Shown here piece after piece: positions 6,354 to 12,951 of a stretch of 64,000 nt of DNA; position 1 is the first letter of the stretch, and each line of letters opens with the position of its first letter. The notes below the pieces were generated by a model. The model had not been told where the DNA came from. It did not search any database and saw nothing but the letters and a program-made list of their open reading frames with translations. The position numbers were made by a program, and so were the translations under genes. Source of the DNA: DAHVFK01 sp963755395 (GTDB lineage Bacteria > Pseudomonadota > Gammaproteobacteria > Burkholderiales > SG8-39). The stretch spans positions 868,001 to 932,000 of the forward strand of contig CAVWJJ010000002.1 in the NCBI GenBank assembly GCA_963755395.1, read 5' to 3'.

Positions 6354-7127
6354 ATGTTCCTAAAATCCCATGACGCCGACTTGTTCGTAACCTCATTTGG
6401 AAGCGGTCCGCGAACGATCGTCGCGCACGGAGGCTGGGTGGGCAGCGGCGAATTATGGCAGCTACCCTTCGAGCAACTTAGTCGCCACTGGCGCACCGTC
6501 ACCTTCGACCATCGTGGCACTGGCGCCACGCTGAACCGCGCGACGACCATTACGTTTGAATTGTTGGTGAACGATCTGCTACGCGTGCTTGACGTCCTAG
6601 AGATCGAAACGTGCGTGCTTGCGGGTGAATCAGCGGGTGCATTCGTAGTGTTGGAAGCCGCGTTGCGGCAGCCCGAGCGCTTCAGCGGATTGGTGGTGGT
6701 TGATGGGCGCTATAAGGGTGGCAAGAGCGACCGCAGAACACGCCTCATCGAAGGCTGCAAGACCGATTTCGAAGCCACTATGGAAGCGTTCGTCAACGCT
6801 TGTACGCCGGATGAACACTGCGAGGCCGAACGTCGCTGGGGTAAACAGATCGTGATGCGCTCCAACGGCGCCGTGGCGGTGCAATTAATGGAATGCCTTG
6901 AGGTTGTTCAGGTGGAACACCGCCTAACGCAGATCCAGCAACCTACCCTTGTGATCCACGGCGACCGCGACGTCATTGCGCCCATCGCCGACTCGCAGGA
7001 TCTGGCGCAAAAGCTTCCGTGCGCCAAACTGGTGACGATTGAAGGCGCGGGCCATGTTCCTACGCTGACCCGACCCGTCGAGGTCGTTCGCGCCATCGAG
7101 GAGTTTTTCGCACATGCCACACCATGA
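6354..7127 (+). CDS. Cassette 7: alpha/beta hydrolase
   Basis: A 257-residue alpha/beta-fold hydrolase. The nucleophile elbow GESAG places Ser at residue 93. The acid is probably Asp in VIHGDRDVIAP and the His is in EGAGHVPTLT, completing the triad. HGG near residue 25 forms the oxyanion hole, and FDHRGTG follows strand 4. GGAGG at 6341-6345 precedes the ATG at 6354, which is preferred to the in-frame TTG at 6339. The substrate is unknown; the fold covers esterases, lactonases and dehalogenases. No signal peptide is seen, so it is probably cytoplasmic. Confidence 0.88.
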   Translation: MFLKSHDADLFVTSFGSGPRTIVAHGGWVGSGELWQLPFEQLSRHWRTVTFDHRGTGATLNRATTITFELLVNDLLRVLDVLEIETCVLAGESAGAFVVLEAALRQPERFSGLVVVDGRYKGGKSDRRTRLIEGCKTDFEATMEAFVNACTPDEHCEAERRWGKQIVMRSNGAVAVQLMECLEVVQVEHRLTQIQQPTLVIHGDRDVIAPIADSQDLAQKLPCAKLVTIEGAGHVPTLTRPVEVVRAIEEFFAHATP

Positions 7128-7146
7128 AAGCTTGTATCAGCTGTGA

Positions 7147-7203
7147 GGCTAACACCGCGTTGCAGCCGACACGATAACGCGCGGCTGAACGCGAACGTTA
7201 TGC
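7147..7203 (+). repeat. attC7 (short, 57 bp)
   Basis: Inverse core GGCTAAC at 7147-7153 (complement of the cassette start GTTAGCC) and core GTTATGC at 7197-7203. The inner arms GCAGCCG and CGGCTGA pair. Its left half resembles the truncated attC17. Confidence 0.85.
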
Positions 7204-7220
7204 CGCAAAGGGTTGTCGCC

Positions 7221-7250
7221 TTGACATGCTATTTATGGTATAGGCACAAT
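7221..7250 (+). promoter_or_regulatory. Candidate sigma70 promoter inside the toxin-antitoxin cassette
   Basis: A consensus TTGACA at 7221-7226 is followed 18 bases later by CACAAT (4 of 6 matches to TATAAT), ending five bases before the toxin start. A cassette-borne promoter is common for toxin-antitoxin cassettes. The -10 assignment is tentative. Confidence 0.5.
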
Positions 7251-7255
7251 ATGGC

Positions 7256-7537
7256 ATGTGGCGGATCGAGGAGCATCGCCGGGTCGACAAGCAAGCATCT
7301 TCGCTTCCTCGCGATATCCTCAAGCGATATGAGAAGTGGAAGGACATTGCGATGCTTTCCGGACCACCGGGCCTTCGTCTGATCAAGGGGTTTCACGACG
7401 AAGCGCTCTCGGGAGAGTGGAAGGGTCACCGGTCCTCGCGTCTCGGAGATCAGTATCGAGTGATCTATCGAACCGCCGCCGAGCTGCAGTTATTTCAAGT
7501 GATTTCAATTACCGCCCACGACTATCGGAGGCCCTGA
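7256..7537 (+). CDS. higB: Cassette 8: RelE/HigB-family toxin
   Basis: A 93-residue RelE-superfamily mRNA interferase. Family features visible are the N-terminal helices (EEHRRVDKQASSLPRDILKRYEKW), the central LRLIKGFHDEALSGEWKGHRSSRL, then DQYRVIYRT and a C-terminal HDYRR. In HigB/YafQ-like toxins the equivalent basic and His/Tyr residues act in ribosome-dependent mRNA cleavage. The ATG at 7256 lies just after the candidate promoter. The toxin precedes the antitoxin, the order typical of higBA, and the stop overlaps the antitoxin start (TGATG). The higB name is a family-level assignment. Confidence 0.82.
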   Translation: MWRIEEHRRVDKQASSLPRDILKRYEKWKDIAMLSGPPGLRLIKGFHDEALSGEWKGHRSSRLGDQYRVIYRTAAELQLFQVISITAHDYRRP

Positions 7538-7797
7538 TGAGTGAATTTCGCCGCGCCAATAAACGGGCCAACGTATCCGTTGGCGAGTCGGTCCGGATCG
7601 TTCGGGAACTGCAAGGCCTCAGCCAAACTCAGCTCGCGCAGCGCACGGGTATTCCGCAAGCAACGCTGTCGGCAATCGAAAATGACCGCGTGCGCCTTGG
7701 TGTAGAGCGTGCCAAGGTGCTCGCGAAGGCGCTTAAGTGCCACCCGGCCGTACTCGTGTTTCCAGGCTGGGAGTCGCAGGTTGAGTCTGCGGCATAA
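7537..7797 (+). CDS. higA: Cassette 8: XRE-family antitoxin
   Basis: An 86-residue protein with a single XRE/Cro helix-turn-helix (VRIVRELQGLSQTQLAQRTG, then IPQATLSAIENDRVRLGVER). It probably neutralises the toxin encoded just upstream and represses the cassette promoter. Its ATG overlaps the toxin stop, so the pair is translationally coupled. The TAA stop lies inside the attC8 inverse core. The frame is open far upstream (from 7336), but that region overlaps the toxin and is not antitoxin-like. Confidence 0.85.
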   Translation: MSEFRRANKRANVSVGESVRIVRELQGLSQTQLAQRTGIPQATLSAIENDRVRLGVERAKVLAKALKCHPAVLVFPGWESQVESAA

Positions 7798-7878
7798 CAT
7801 GGCAGTGGTGCGGACGGGCGGAAGCCTGGCGCCGTCGCTCTATGCCGTGCTCGCCCGCCGCACACTTCCACGTTATGC
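7789..7878 (+). repeat. attC8
   Basis: The left arm TGCGGCATAAC complements the cassette start GTTATGCCGCA, and the core is GTTATGC at 7872-7878. Inner arms TGGTGCGGACGGGCGG and CCGCCGCACA pair. It shares this type with attC9 and attC13. Confidence 0.88.
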
Positions 7879-7944
7879 AGCGTCAAACCGATCTACGGAG
7901 ACTGCCTTCGGAGTTCGACCGTCCCGGCGTACAGGTAAACGAAC

Positions 7945-8532
7945 ATGACTGATGCCAAGTATCACAATAGACAGCATCTCGAGTTCTTCAATTGGCCGGA
8001 GCTGACTCAGAGGTTCCAGAGCCTTGTTGAGCTGGTGATGGTCTCTCCGGGCAATCTGTCCAGGCAGCTCCGCAGCGAACTGTTTACGATGGCCAGCATC
8101 GCGGGCGGGTGTCAGCACTGCCAAGCCCATGGGGCGTATACGCTGCACATGATGGGCGTCGACCCTGATCGGATTCGCGATATCTGGACATTCGAGGAGT
8201 CAACGGAGTTCTCCGAAGCCGAGAGGGTCGCATTGAGGCTGGCGCGCGATGGCGCACTGGTACCCAATATGGTCGAGCCCGAGCACTTTGAGAAACTGCG
8301 CGCGCACTACTCCGACCGCCACATTGTCGAGATGCTCGCGGTCATTAGTCTGGCTGGTTGGTATAACCGATGGAACAACTCGATTGCCACGGTAACGGAC
8401 CGCGAGTCGGTAGAGTGGGCCGAAGCAAATCTCAAGGCGGTGGGCTGGGAACTGGGCAAACACGCGGGAGCACCCCATGAGCAACGCAAGAAGCATCCTC
8501 GATCCACGGACCCGGACCGGATTGAGTATTGA
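7945..8532 (+). CDS. Cassette 9: carboxymuconolactone decarboxylase / AhpD-like protein
   Basis: A 195-residue protein of the CMD/AhpD alkylhydroperoxidase-like fold. The redox motif Cys56-x-x-Cys59-x-x-His62 (GCQHCQAHG) is present, with acidic residues upstream. EAERVALRLARDGALVP and the ISLAGWYNRWNN segment fit the family. AhpD-type proteins reduce peroxides or partner thioredoxin-like proteins; the real substrate is unknown. The ATG at 7945 lies 72 bases into the cassette. No signal peptide. It ends about 40 bases before the attC. Confidence 0.85.
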   Translation: MTDAKYHNRQHLEFFNWPELTQRFQSLVELVMVSPGNLSRQLRSELFTMASIAGGCQHCQAHGAYTLHMMGVDPDRIRDIWTFEESTEFSEAERVALRLARDGALVPNMVEPEHFEKLRAHYSDRHIVEMLAVISLAGWYNRWNNSIATVTDRESVEWAEANLKAVGWELGKHAGAPHEQRKKHPRSTDPDRIEY

Positions 8533-8573
8533 CCTCGGCGATCTCGGTCAAGCGCGGAGACGGACCGAACGCC

Positions 8574-8664
8574 GCACAACACGGCGGTGGTGCGGACGCG
8601 CCGCGACCTACCTTCGGTTTACCGAACAGCGTACCGCGGCGCGCCGCACACCTCCACGTTAGGC
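8574..8664 (+). repeat. attC9
   Basis: Inverse core GCACAAC at 8574-8580 and core GTTAGGC at 8658-8664. Arms GGTGGTGCGGACGCGCCGCG and GCGCGCCGCACACCTCCAC pair extensively. Same type as attC8. Confidence 0.85.
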
Positions 8665-8667
8665 GTC

Positions 8668-9111
8668 ATGCAATTCAAGGTCACTCCCCTGCCAGACGAA
8701 GCCCAATGCAATGAGCTTGAGTCCTTTCTGATTGAGCGCATCTACGAGTTCAATGCGAAGGCCACTGGATACAACGACGGAAGACTTTTGGCAGGTGCAG
8801 TCAGGAATGAGCTAGGCGAAGTCATTGCAGGCTTCAACGGCCATACCTGGGGAGGTTGCTGCGAGCTTTCTCATGTCTGGGTACACGAGCAGTACCGTGG
8901 CCAAGGGCTCGGGGAAGCCCTCCTTGCCTCTGCTGAAGCCGAGGCCATTTCGCGCGGCTGTGTGCAGATCGTTCTCGCCACCCATAGTTTTCAGGCGCCA
9001 GGCTTCTACGAGCGCATGGGCTACGAGAGAAAGTACGCGCTGGAGGGCCGGCCCCAAGGTCATCACCAACTCATTTACTCAAAGCTCTTGCAGGGCAAAA
9101 ATGCCGCCTAA
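8668..9111 (+). CDS. Cassette 10: GNAT-family N-acetyltransferase
   Basis: A 147-residue acetyltransferase with the acetyl-CoA pyrophosphate-binding loop YRGQGLGEALL (motif A) after strand LSHVWVHEQ. FYERMGYERK near the C terminus is the usual motif B segment. The ATG at 8668 lies three bases after the core, so the leader is almost absent. Similar GNATs are frequent integron cassettes; the acceptor substrate (drug, protein or metabolite) is unknown. The stop TAA is inside the attC. Confidence 0.88.
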   Translation: MQFKVTPLPDEAQCNELESFLIERIYEFNAKATGYNDGRLLAGAVRNELGEVIAGFNGHTWGGCCELSHVWVHEQYRGQGLGEALLASAEAEAISRGCVQIVLATHSFQAPGFYERMGYERKYALEGRPQGHHQLIYSKLLQGKNAA

Positions 9112-9174
9112 CCCTTCCATCGAGAGGACGCTGTGCGGTAAGCCGGCCAGTGCCTCTCATGTCAAACGTTAGGC
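9103..9174 (+). repeat. attC10
   Basis: The left arm GCCGCCTAAC ends at 9112 and the core is GTTAGGC at 9168-9174. Short type with TCCATCGAGAGGAC and GTGCCTCTCATGTCAAAC arms. Confidence 0.86.
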
Positions 9175-9183
9175 GTTTTCTCG

Positions 9184-9792
9184 ATGCGCGGCCGAAAGGC
9201 AATCCTGTTTGACTTGGGCGGCGTACTCGTTGGTAGTGCGGGTCGGGTTGCGTTGAGGGCCTTACGCCCGGATATGAGCGAAGATCAAGTGCTCGAACGC
9301 TGGCATCGATCGAACGCAGTGAATCTCTTCGAGCGCGGTCAGATATCGTCGAGAATGTTCGCGAAGGAATTTATCGAGGAATGGGAACTGCGGTTAGATG
9401 AATCCGACTTTCTTGCGTCGTTTACAGCGTGGGTCTCGGGCTTCTTTGATGGTGCCGAGGTACTTGTTCGGTCCCTTCGCAGGCAGCATCTTGTGGCGTG
9501 TCTAAGCAACACAAATGCGATCCATTGGGCTCGCTTGCCTGAGCTGCGCGATCTGTTTGACACGTGCTTCGCTTCCCACTTGACCGGATTCATGAAGCCT
9601 GACCGTGAGGCGTATGAACACGCTCTTCGTGAACTTCAAGTCCCGGCAAGCTCTGTGTACTTCTTTGACGACCTGCTGCCGAATGTAGCAGCGGCGCGAA
9701 CTCTCGGCATCAATGCGTACCATGTGAACGGATTTGCGGACGTAGAACCTGCCCTGCTTTCCGAAGGTTTGTATGGAAGCACAAACGCCTAA
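9184..9792 (+). CDS. Cassette 11: HAD-IA hydrolase, YihX-like
   Basis: A 202-residue haloacid dehalogenase-superfamily enzyme. Motif I is FDLGGV (Asp10 nucleophile; the usual second Asp is Gly, as in YihX-type phosphatases). Motif II is CLSNTNAIHW, motif III Lys is in GFMKPDREAYEH, and motif IV is FFDDLLPNVAAA. Length and order match the YihX glucose-1-phosphate phosphatase group, although that substrate is only inferred by likeness. The ATG at 9184 lies 15 bases into the cassette. Confidence 0.87.
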   Translation: MRGRKAILFDLGGVLVGSAGRVALRALRPDMSEDQVLERWHRSNAVNLFERGQISSRMFAKEFIEEWELRLDESDFLASFTAWVSGFFDGAEVLVRSLRRQHLVACLSNTNAIHWARLPELRDLFDTCFASHLTGFMKPDREAYEHALRELQVPASSVYFFDDLLPNVAAARTLGINAYHVNGFADVEPALLSEGLYGSTNA

Positions 9793-9876
9793 CCCCGCAG
9801 CCCACACGGACGCGCGATCGGCTTCGTGCTTTGTTAACTACCGGCTATCGCGCGCCGGTGGCTGCGCACGTTAGGC
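9784..9876 (+). repeat. attC11
   Basis: The left arm AACGCCTAAC ends at 9793 and the core is GTTAGGC at 9870-9876. Arms CGCAGCCCAC and GTGGCTGCGCAC pair. Long type. Confidence 0.87.
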
Positions 9877-9950
9877 GGCACGAGGCGCTGTCGCTGGCGT
9901 GCCCGCAGGTCATCATCGGACTCAACGCCGAAGACATAGGAGACAACTGA

Positions 9951-10343
9951 ATGTTCAGCCACGTGATGGTCGGGTCGAATGACATTGAGCGTTCAAAGCA
10001 CTTCTATGATTCTGTGCTCGGTGTACTTGGGGCGGGAGAGCCGCTGCGAAGTCAAAACGGCACCGGGCAAACCCGTCTGTTCTACCGGCACGATGGTGGA
10101 ACGTTCTGTGTGAGCGAGCCGATAAACGGAGAGCCGGCTACATGCGCCAATGGCGGCACCATAGGCTTCAAGTGCAGTTCGCCGGAGCAAGTGAAGCAGT
10201 TCCATGACACGGCTGTTGCGCACGGTGGAACTTCGATAGAAGACCCGCCGGGATTGCGTGAGGGCAAGCTTGGCGCCATGCACCTGGCATATGTGCGCGA
10301 CCCAGACGGCAACAAGCTCTGTGCTCTTCACCGGCCAAAGTAG
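9951..10343 (+). CDS. Cassette 12: VOC-fold (glyoxalase/bleomycin-resistance type) protein
   Basis: A 130-residue vicinal-oxygen-chelate protein. It starts with the beta-alpha unit MFSHVMVGSNDIERSKHFYD and ends with the mirrored unit HLAYVRDPDGNKLCALHRPK, where the acidic residue usually binds metal. ATAGGAGAC precedes the ATG at 9951, 80 bases into the cassette. VOC proteins include glyoxalases, dioxygenases and antibiotic-binding proteins; the role here is unknown. A TAA-free tail of about 45 bases separates the stop from the attC. Confidence 0.86.
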   Translation: MFSHVMVGSNDIERSKHFYDSVLGVLGAGEPLRSQNGTGQTRLFYRHDGGTFCVSEPINGEPATCANGGTIGFKCSSPEQVKQFHDTAVAHGGTSIEDPPGLREGKLGAMHLAYVRDPDGNKLCALHRPK

Positions 10344-10385
10344 ATTCGCCATGCCACTGCTGGGTTGTCGACGCATACTGTGCGT

Positions 10386-10466
10386 GCCGCCTAACCCTTC
10401 GCTCAAGAGCGGACTGTCCACGGCAGGCTGCCTGCCGCGGACAGCCGCTTAGCTCAAACGTTATGC
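10386..10466 (+). repeat. attC12
   Basis: The left arm TGCCGCCTAAC ends at 10395 and the core is GTTATGC at 10460-10466. Contains the strong inner palindrome CTGTCCACGGCAGG / CCTGCCGCGGACAG. Confidence 0.86.
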
Positions 10467-10487
10467 CTCACGCAGAATGCGCAGCTC

Positions 10488-10910
10488 ATGAAGCCTCGGA
10501 TCACGCTAGTTACCCTTGGGGTTGACGACCTAGAGAAGGCGGTACGGTTCTACCGCGATGGTCTTGGCCTAAAGACCGAGGGGATAATCGGGAAGGAGTT
10601 CGAACATGGGGCTGTGGCTTTCTTCGATCTCGAATCCGGCCTGAAGCTTGCGCTGTGGCCACGATCAAGCCTCGCGCATGATGCGGGAATCGAGGTCAAT
10701 CCGAAAAGTCGCACCGAGTTCAGTATCGGTCACAACGTGTCTTCGAAAGCCGAGGTCGACAGCGTGATGGCACAAGCAACTAAGGCAGGCGCAGTCATCG
10801 TCAAGCCTGCACAAGACACCTTCTGGGGCGGCTATGCCGGTTACTTCCAAGACCCCGATGCGCATCTTTGGGAGGTCGCGTGGAACCCTCAGTGGGTCGC
10901 GGCGCAGTGA
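10488..10910 (+). CDS. Cassette 13: VOC-family protein
   Basis: A 140-residue VOC-fold protein. The first module is ITLVTLGVDDLEKAVRFYRD and the second ends GYFQDPDAHLWEVAWNPQW, the usual glyoxalase-like signature with a terminal Glu metal ligand. The ATG at 10488 lies 27 bases into the cassette. It is not a close duplicate of the neighbouring VOC cassette 12, so the two were probably captured separately. Substrate unknown. Confidence 0.87.
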   Translation: MKPRITLVTLGVDDLEKAVRFYRDGLGLKTEGIIGKEFEHGAVAFFDLESGLKLALWPRSSLAHDAGIEVNPKSRTEFSIGHNVSSKAEVDSVMAQATKAGAVIVKPAQDTFWGGYAGYFQDPDAHLWEVAWNPQWVAAQ

Positions 10911-10998
10911 GGCATGACATGGCAGTGGTGCGGACGGGTGCTAGCCGCGGTGCCGCTCGCGAGCAGCCTGCCGCCCGCCGCACATTTCCACGTTAAGC
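10911..10998 (+). repeat. attC13
   Basis: The inverse core is altered (GGCATGAC rather than GGCATAAC), and the core is GTTAAGC at 10992-10998. The inner arms are nearly identical to attC8 (TGGCAGTGGTGCGGACGGG). Confidence 0.84.
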
Positions 10999-11005
10999 AG
11001 CATCA

Positions 11006-11389
11006 ATGGAACTCCCGGTCTCGATCAAGGGTGTACTGCTTCTCGACCGACAAGTGGTCCTGGTCAAGAACTCGCGAGATGAATGGGAACTGCCCGGCGG
11101 TCGCCCCGACGCCGGAGAGGCGCACGCGCAGACATTGGCGCGGGAGTTCACCGAAGAGCTCTCGGTCAGCATCGTTGTTGACCGCTTGATCGACTCTTAC
11201 GTGTTTGAAGTCGTCCCAGGTCGTAATGTGCAAATCGTGACCTACGGGTGCAAAGTGAGCGGTGAATTTGACCCACGCCTCAGTGATGAGCACAGCGAAC
11301 ACTGTTTGTGGCCCGTTGCGCGTCTGTCCGAGATCAATCTGCCAGTGGGCTACCGACGCTCGGTGGAAAGGTGGGCGGATGCTGTTTAA
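11006..11389 (+). CDS. Cassette 14: Nudix hydrolase
   Basis: A 127-residue Nudix-fold pyrophosphohydrolase. The Nudix box is complete: G-x5-E-x7-REFxEE in the stretch from GGRPDAGEAHAQ to REFTEEL (about residues 31-54). It is preceded by the usual DEWELPGG. Nudix enzymes hydrolyse nucleoside diphosphates linked to other moieties; the substrate cannot be predicted. The ATG at 11006 lies 13 bases after the core. The stop TAA lies within the attC left arm. Confidence 0.9.
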   Translation: MELPVSIKGVLLLDRQVVLVKNSRDEWELPGGRPDAGEAHAQTLAREFTEELSVSIVVDRLIDSYVFEVVPGRNVQIVTYGCKVSGEFDPRLSDEHSEHCLWPVARLSEINLPVGYRRSVERWADAV

Positions 11390-11473
11390 CAACGCAGCCC
11401 GCCCCGACGCGCGGCCGGCGCTTTTCTCGACCAAGCGTCGGTACCCGCGTGCCGGTGGCTGCGGACGTTAGAG
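11384..11473 (+). repeat. attC14
   Basis: The inverse core is GTTTAAC at 11384-11390 (imperfect) and the core is GTTAGAG at 11467-11473. Arms CGCAGCCCGCC and GGTGGCTGCGGAC pair. Long type. Confidence 0.84.
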
Positions 11474-11526
11474 CGCATGGAACGAGATTCCGCACGCCAA
11501 CCATTGATCAAAGACGGAGGAATGAG

Positions 11527-11688
11527 ATGACTCTATGCCCGATCGCCCTAGTAGTCGGTTGCAAGAAATGTCCAGCGTTTTCGGTCTGCCCCCTGAAAAG
11601 TGTAATTGGCGATTACCAAAAGCCGGAGGACGCACAAATGAAGAAAAGTGCCGAGAAGACACAAATCAGAGCAAAGCGCGATGAGTAA
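11527..11688 (+). CDS. Cassette 15: tiny Cys-rich protein (53 aa)
   Basis: A 53-residue protein with four cysteines in its first 21 residues (Cys4, 12, 15 and 21, in VGCKKCPAFSVCPLK) and a basic, Lys/Arg-rich tail. GGAGG at 11516-11520 lies six bases before the ATG at 11527, a near-ideal ribosome site, which supports real expression despite the size. The Cys spacing suggests a small zinc or Fe-S knuckle. Family not named with confidence. It is the only gene in its cassette. Confidence 0.72.
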   Translation: MTLCPIALVVGCKKCPAFSVCPLKSVIGDYQKPEDAQMKKSAEKTQIRAKRDE

Positions 11689-11725
11689 CCGAAGGCGAGG
11701 CAAGGGCATCATTAGCTCTCGCGTT

Positions 11726-11815
11726 GCGTTCTAACTCTATGTGGAACGGACGGGCCCTCAGGTTTCTCGCCTGCGCCAGCACCTCGCCGACCCGCCGTTC
11801 ACTTCGACCTTAGAC
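11726..11815 (+). repeat. attC15 with atypical core
   Basis: The left arm GCGTTCTAAC (ends 11735) pairs with the cassette start GTTAGAGCGC. The right core reads CTTAGAC at 11809-11815 where GTTAGAC is expected. Loss of the first G, the strand-exchange base, could impair recombination here. Confidence 0.78.
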
Positions 11816-11887
11816 CGCCAATGGGCGATCGAGGACTTAGATCGGTAACGGCACGGACTCTATTTCCAATTACGACGATGGGTCATC

Positions 11888-12373
11888 ATGACGAAGATCG
11901 CAAAGAACACGATTTGCCTTTGGTACGAACGCGATGCGGAGGAGGCGGCGCGATTCTACGCCAAGACCTTTCCCGATTCGTCCGTCGGCGCCGTGCATCG
12001 CGCACCGGGTGACTTTCCGTCGGGCAAGCAAGGGGACGTATTGACAGTCGAGTTCACCGTGATGGGCATTCCCTGCCTGGGGCTAAATGGCGGGCCCGCG
12101 TTCAAGCACAATGAAGCCTTCTCGTTCCAGGTTGCCACGGAGGATCAGGCCGAGACCGACCGATATTGGAACGCAATCGTCGACTACGGCGGCCAAGAGA
12201 GCGAGTGCGGTTGGTGCAAAGACAAGTGGGGCGTCTCCTGGCAAATTACGCCAATCGCATTGACTAAGGCGTATACCAGCCCTGATCTCGCGGCCGCCAA
12301 GCGGGCGTTCGAAGCAATGATGACGATGAAGAAAATAGACATCGCCGTGATCGAGGCGGCAATTCGTGGCTAG
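11888..12373 (+). CDS. Cassette 16: PhnB-like VOC protein
   Basis: A 161-residue protein of the PhnB-like VOC group (sometimes named after 3-demethylubiquinone methyltransferase). Typical features are NTICLWYERDAEEAARFYAK at the start, the substrate loop PGDFPSGKQGDVLTVEF, LNGGPAFKHNEAFSFQV and the DKWGVSWQITP segment near the end. Molecular function of the group is poorly defined. ATG at 11888 is used; an earlier ATG at 11821 is in another frame. It is the third VOC protein in the array. Confidence 0.87.
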   Translation: MTKIAKNTICLWYERDAEEAARFYAKTFPDSSVGAVHRAPGDFPSGKQGDVLTVEFTVMGIPCLGLNGGPAFKHNEAFSFQVATEDQAETDRYWNAIVDYGGQESECGWCKDKWGVSWQITPIALTKAYTSPDLAAAKRAFEAMMTMKKIDIAVIEAAIRG

Positions 12374-12380
12374 AAGCCGG

Positions 12381-12442
12381 CGGTCTTGCAACAGCATGCA
12401 GCGCACGGCGCCGGGCGCCGACGCTGATGCTGAACGTTAGGT
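12381..12442 (+). repeat. attC16 (short, degenerate left core)
   Basis: The left arm GGTCTTGCAAC loosely complements the odd cassette start CTTAGACC, and the core is GTTAGGT at 12436-12442. Inner arms GCGCACGGCGCC and GGGCGCCGACGC pair. Confidence 0.72.
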
Positions 12443-12462
12443 GCCGCGACAACGGAGATCGC

Positions 12463-12894
12463 ATGTTGATCCACGGTAAGTGTCACTGCGGGAACATCTC
12501 CTTCTCCCTCAGTTGGGAACCTGATCCCGCTGAAATTCCCGCCCGCGCATGCACTTGCTCGTTTTGTACCAAGCACGGCGGCGTGTGGACCTCGAATCCC
12601 CGGGGTGCCTTGGAAGTGATAGTCAAAGATCGCTCGCTGGTATCGAAATACGCCTTTGGCACCCGCACCGCGCAGTTCCACGTCTGCGCTCGGTGCGGCA
12701 TAGTGCCCGTCGTCACCAGTCTGATCGACGACCATCTTTACGCAGTTGTCAGCGTCAACGCGTTCGATGGCGTTGATCAATCGCTCCTTCGCCGTGCCCC
12801 GGCAAGCTTCGATGGCGAGGGAACCGAGTCTCGCCTGGAGCGAAGGAAGCGGAATTGGATTGCCGATGTCAAATACCGCGAAAGCGGCACCTAA
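12463..12894 (+). CDS. Cassette 17: GFA / CENP-V family protein
   Basis: A 143-residue protein of the glutathione-dependent formaldehyde-activating (GFA) fold. Zinc-binding cysteines are visible as GKCHCGN near the start, ACTCSFCTKHG in the middle, and VCARCGIVPV towards the C-terminal half. Many GFA-like proteins do not act on formaldehyde, so only fold and zinc binding are claimed. ATG at 12463 is preferred to the in-frame ATG at 12427, which would lie in the preceding attC. The stop is inside the left arm of a truncated attC. Confidence 0.87.
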   Translation: MLIHGKCHCGNISFSLSWEPDPAEIPARACTCSFCTKHGGVWTSNPRGALEVIVKDRSLVSKYAFGTRTAQFHVCARCGIVPVVTSLIDDHLYAVVSVNAFDGVDQSLLRRAPASFDGEGTESRLERRKRNWIADVKYRESGT

Positions 12895-12933
12895 CCCCTC
12901 TGTGCAGCCGACGCGCAAGAAGCCGCGCGCGGC
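12886..12933 (+). repeat. attC17, truncated (right half missing)
   Basis: GGCACCTAAC (ends 12895) perfectly complements the cassette 17 start GTTAGGTGCC. It is followed by GTGCAGCCGACGCGC as in attC7. No GTTRRRY core follows; the sequence runs into the ribosome site of the next gene at about 12940. The right half has been lost. Confidence 0.72.
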
Positions 12934-12951
12934 GATCGGGAGGAAAGCACG

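Noticed and set aside
2358..12442. attC sites considered as a CRISPR array
   Set aside because: The repeats are 57 to about 92 bp, vary in sequence, are spaced by whole genes and end in GTTRRRY; this is an integron array.
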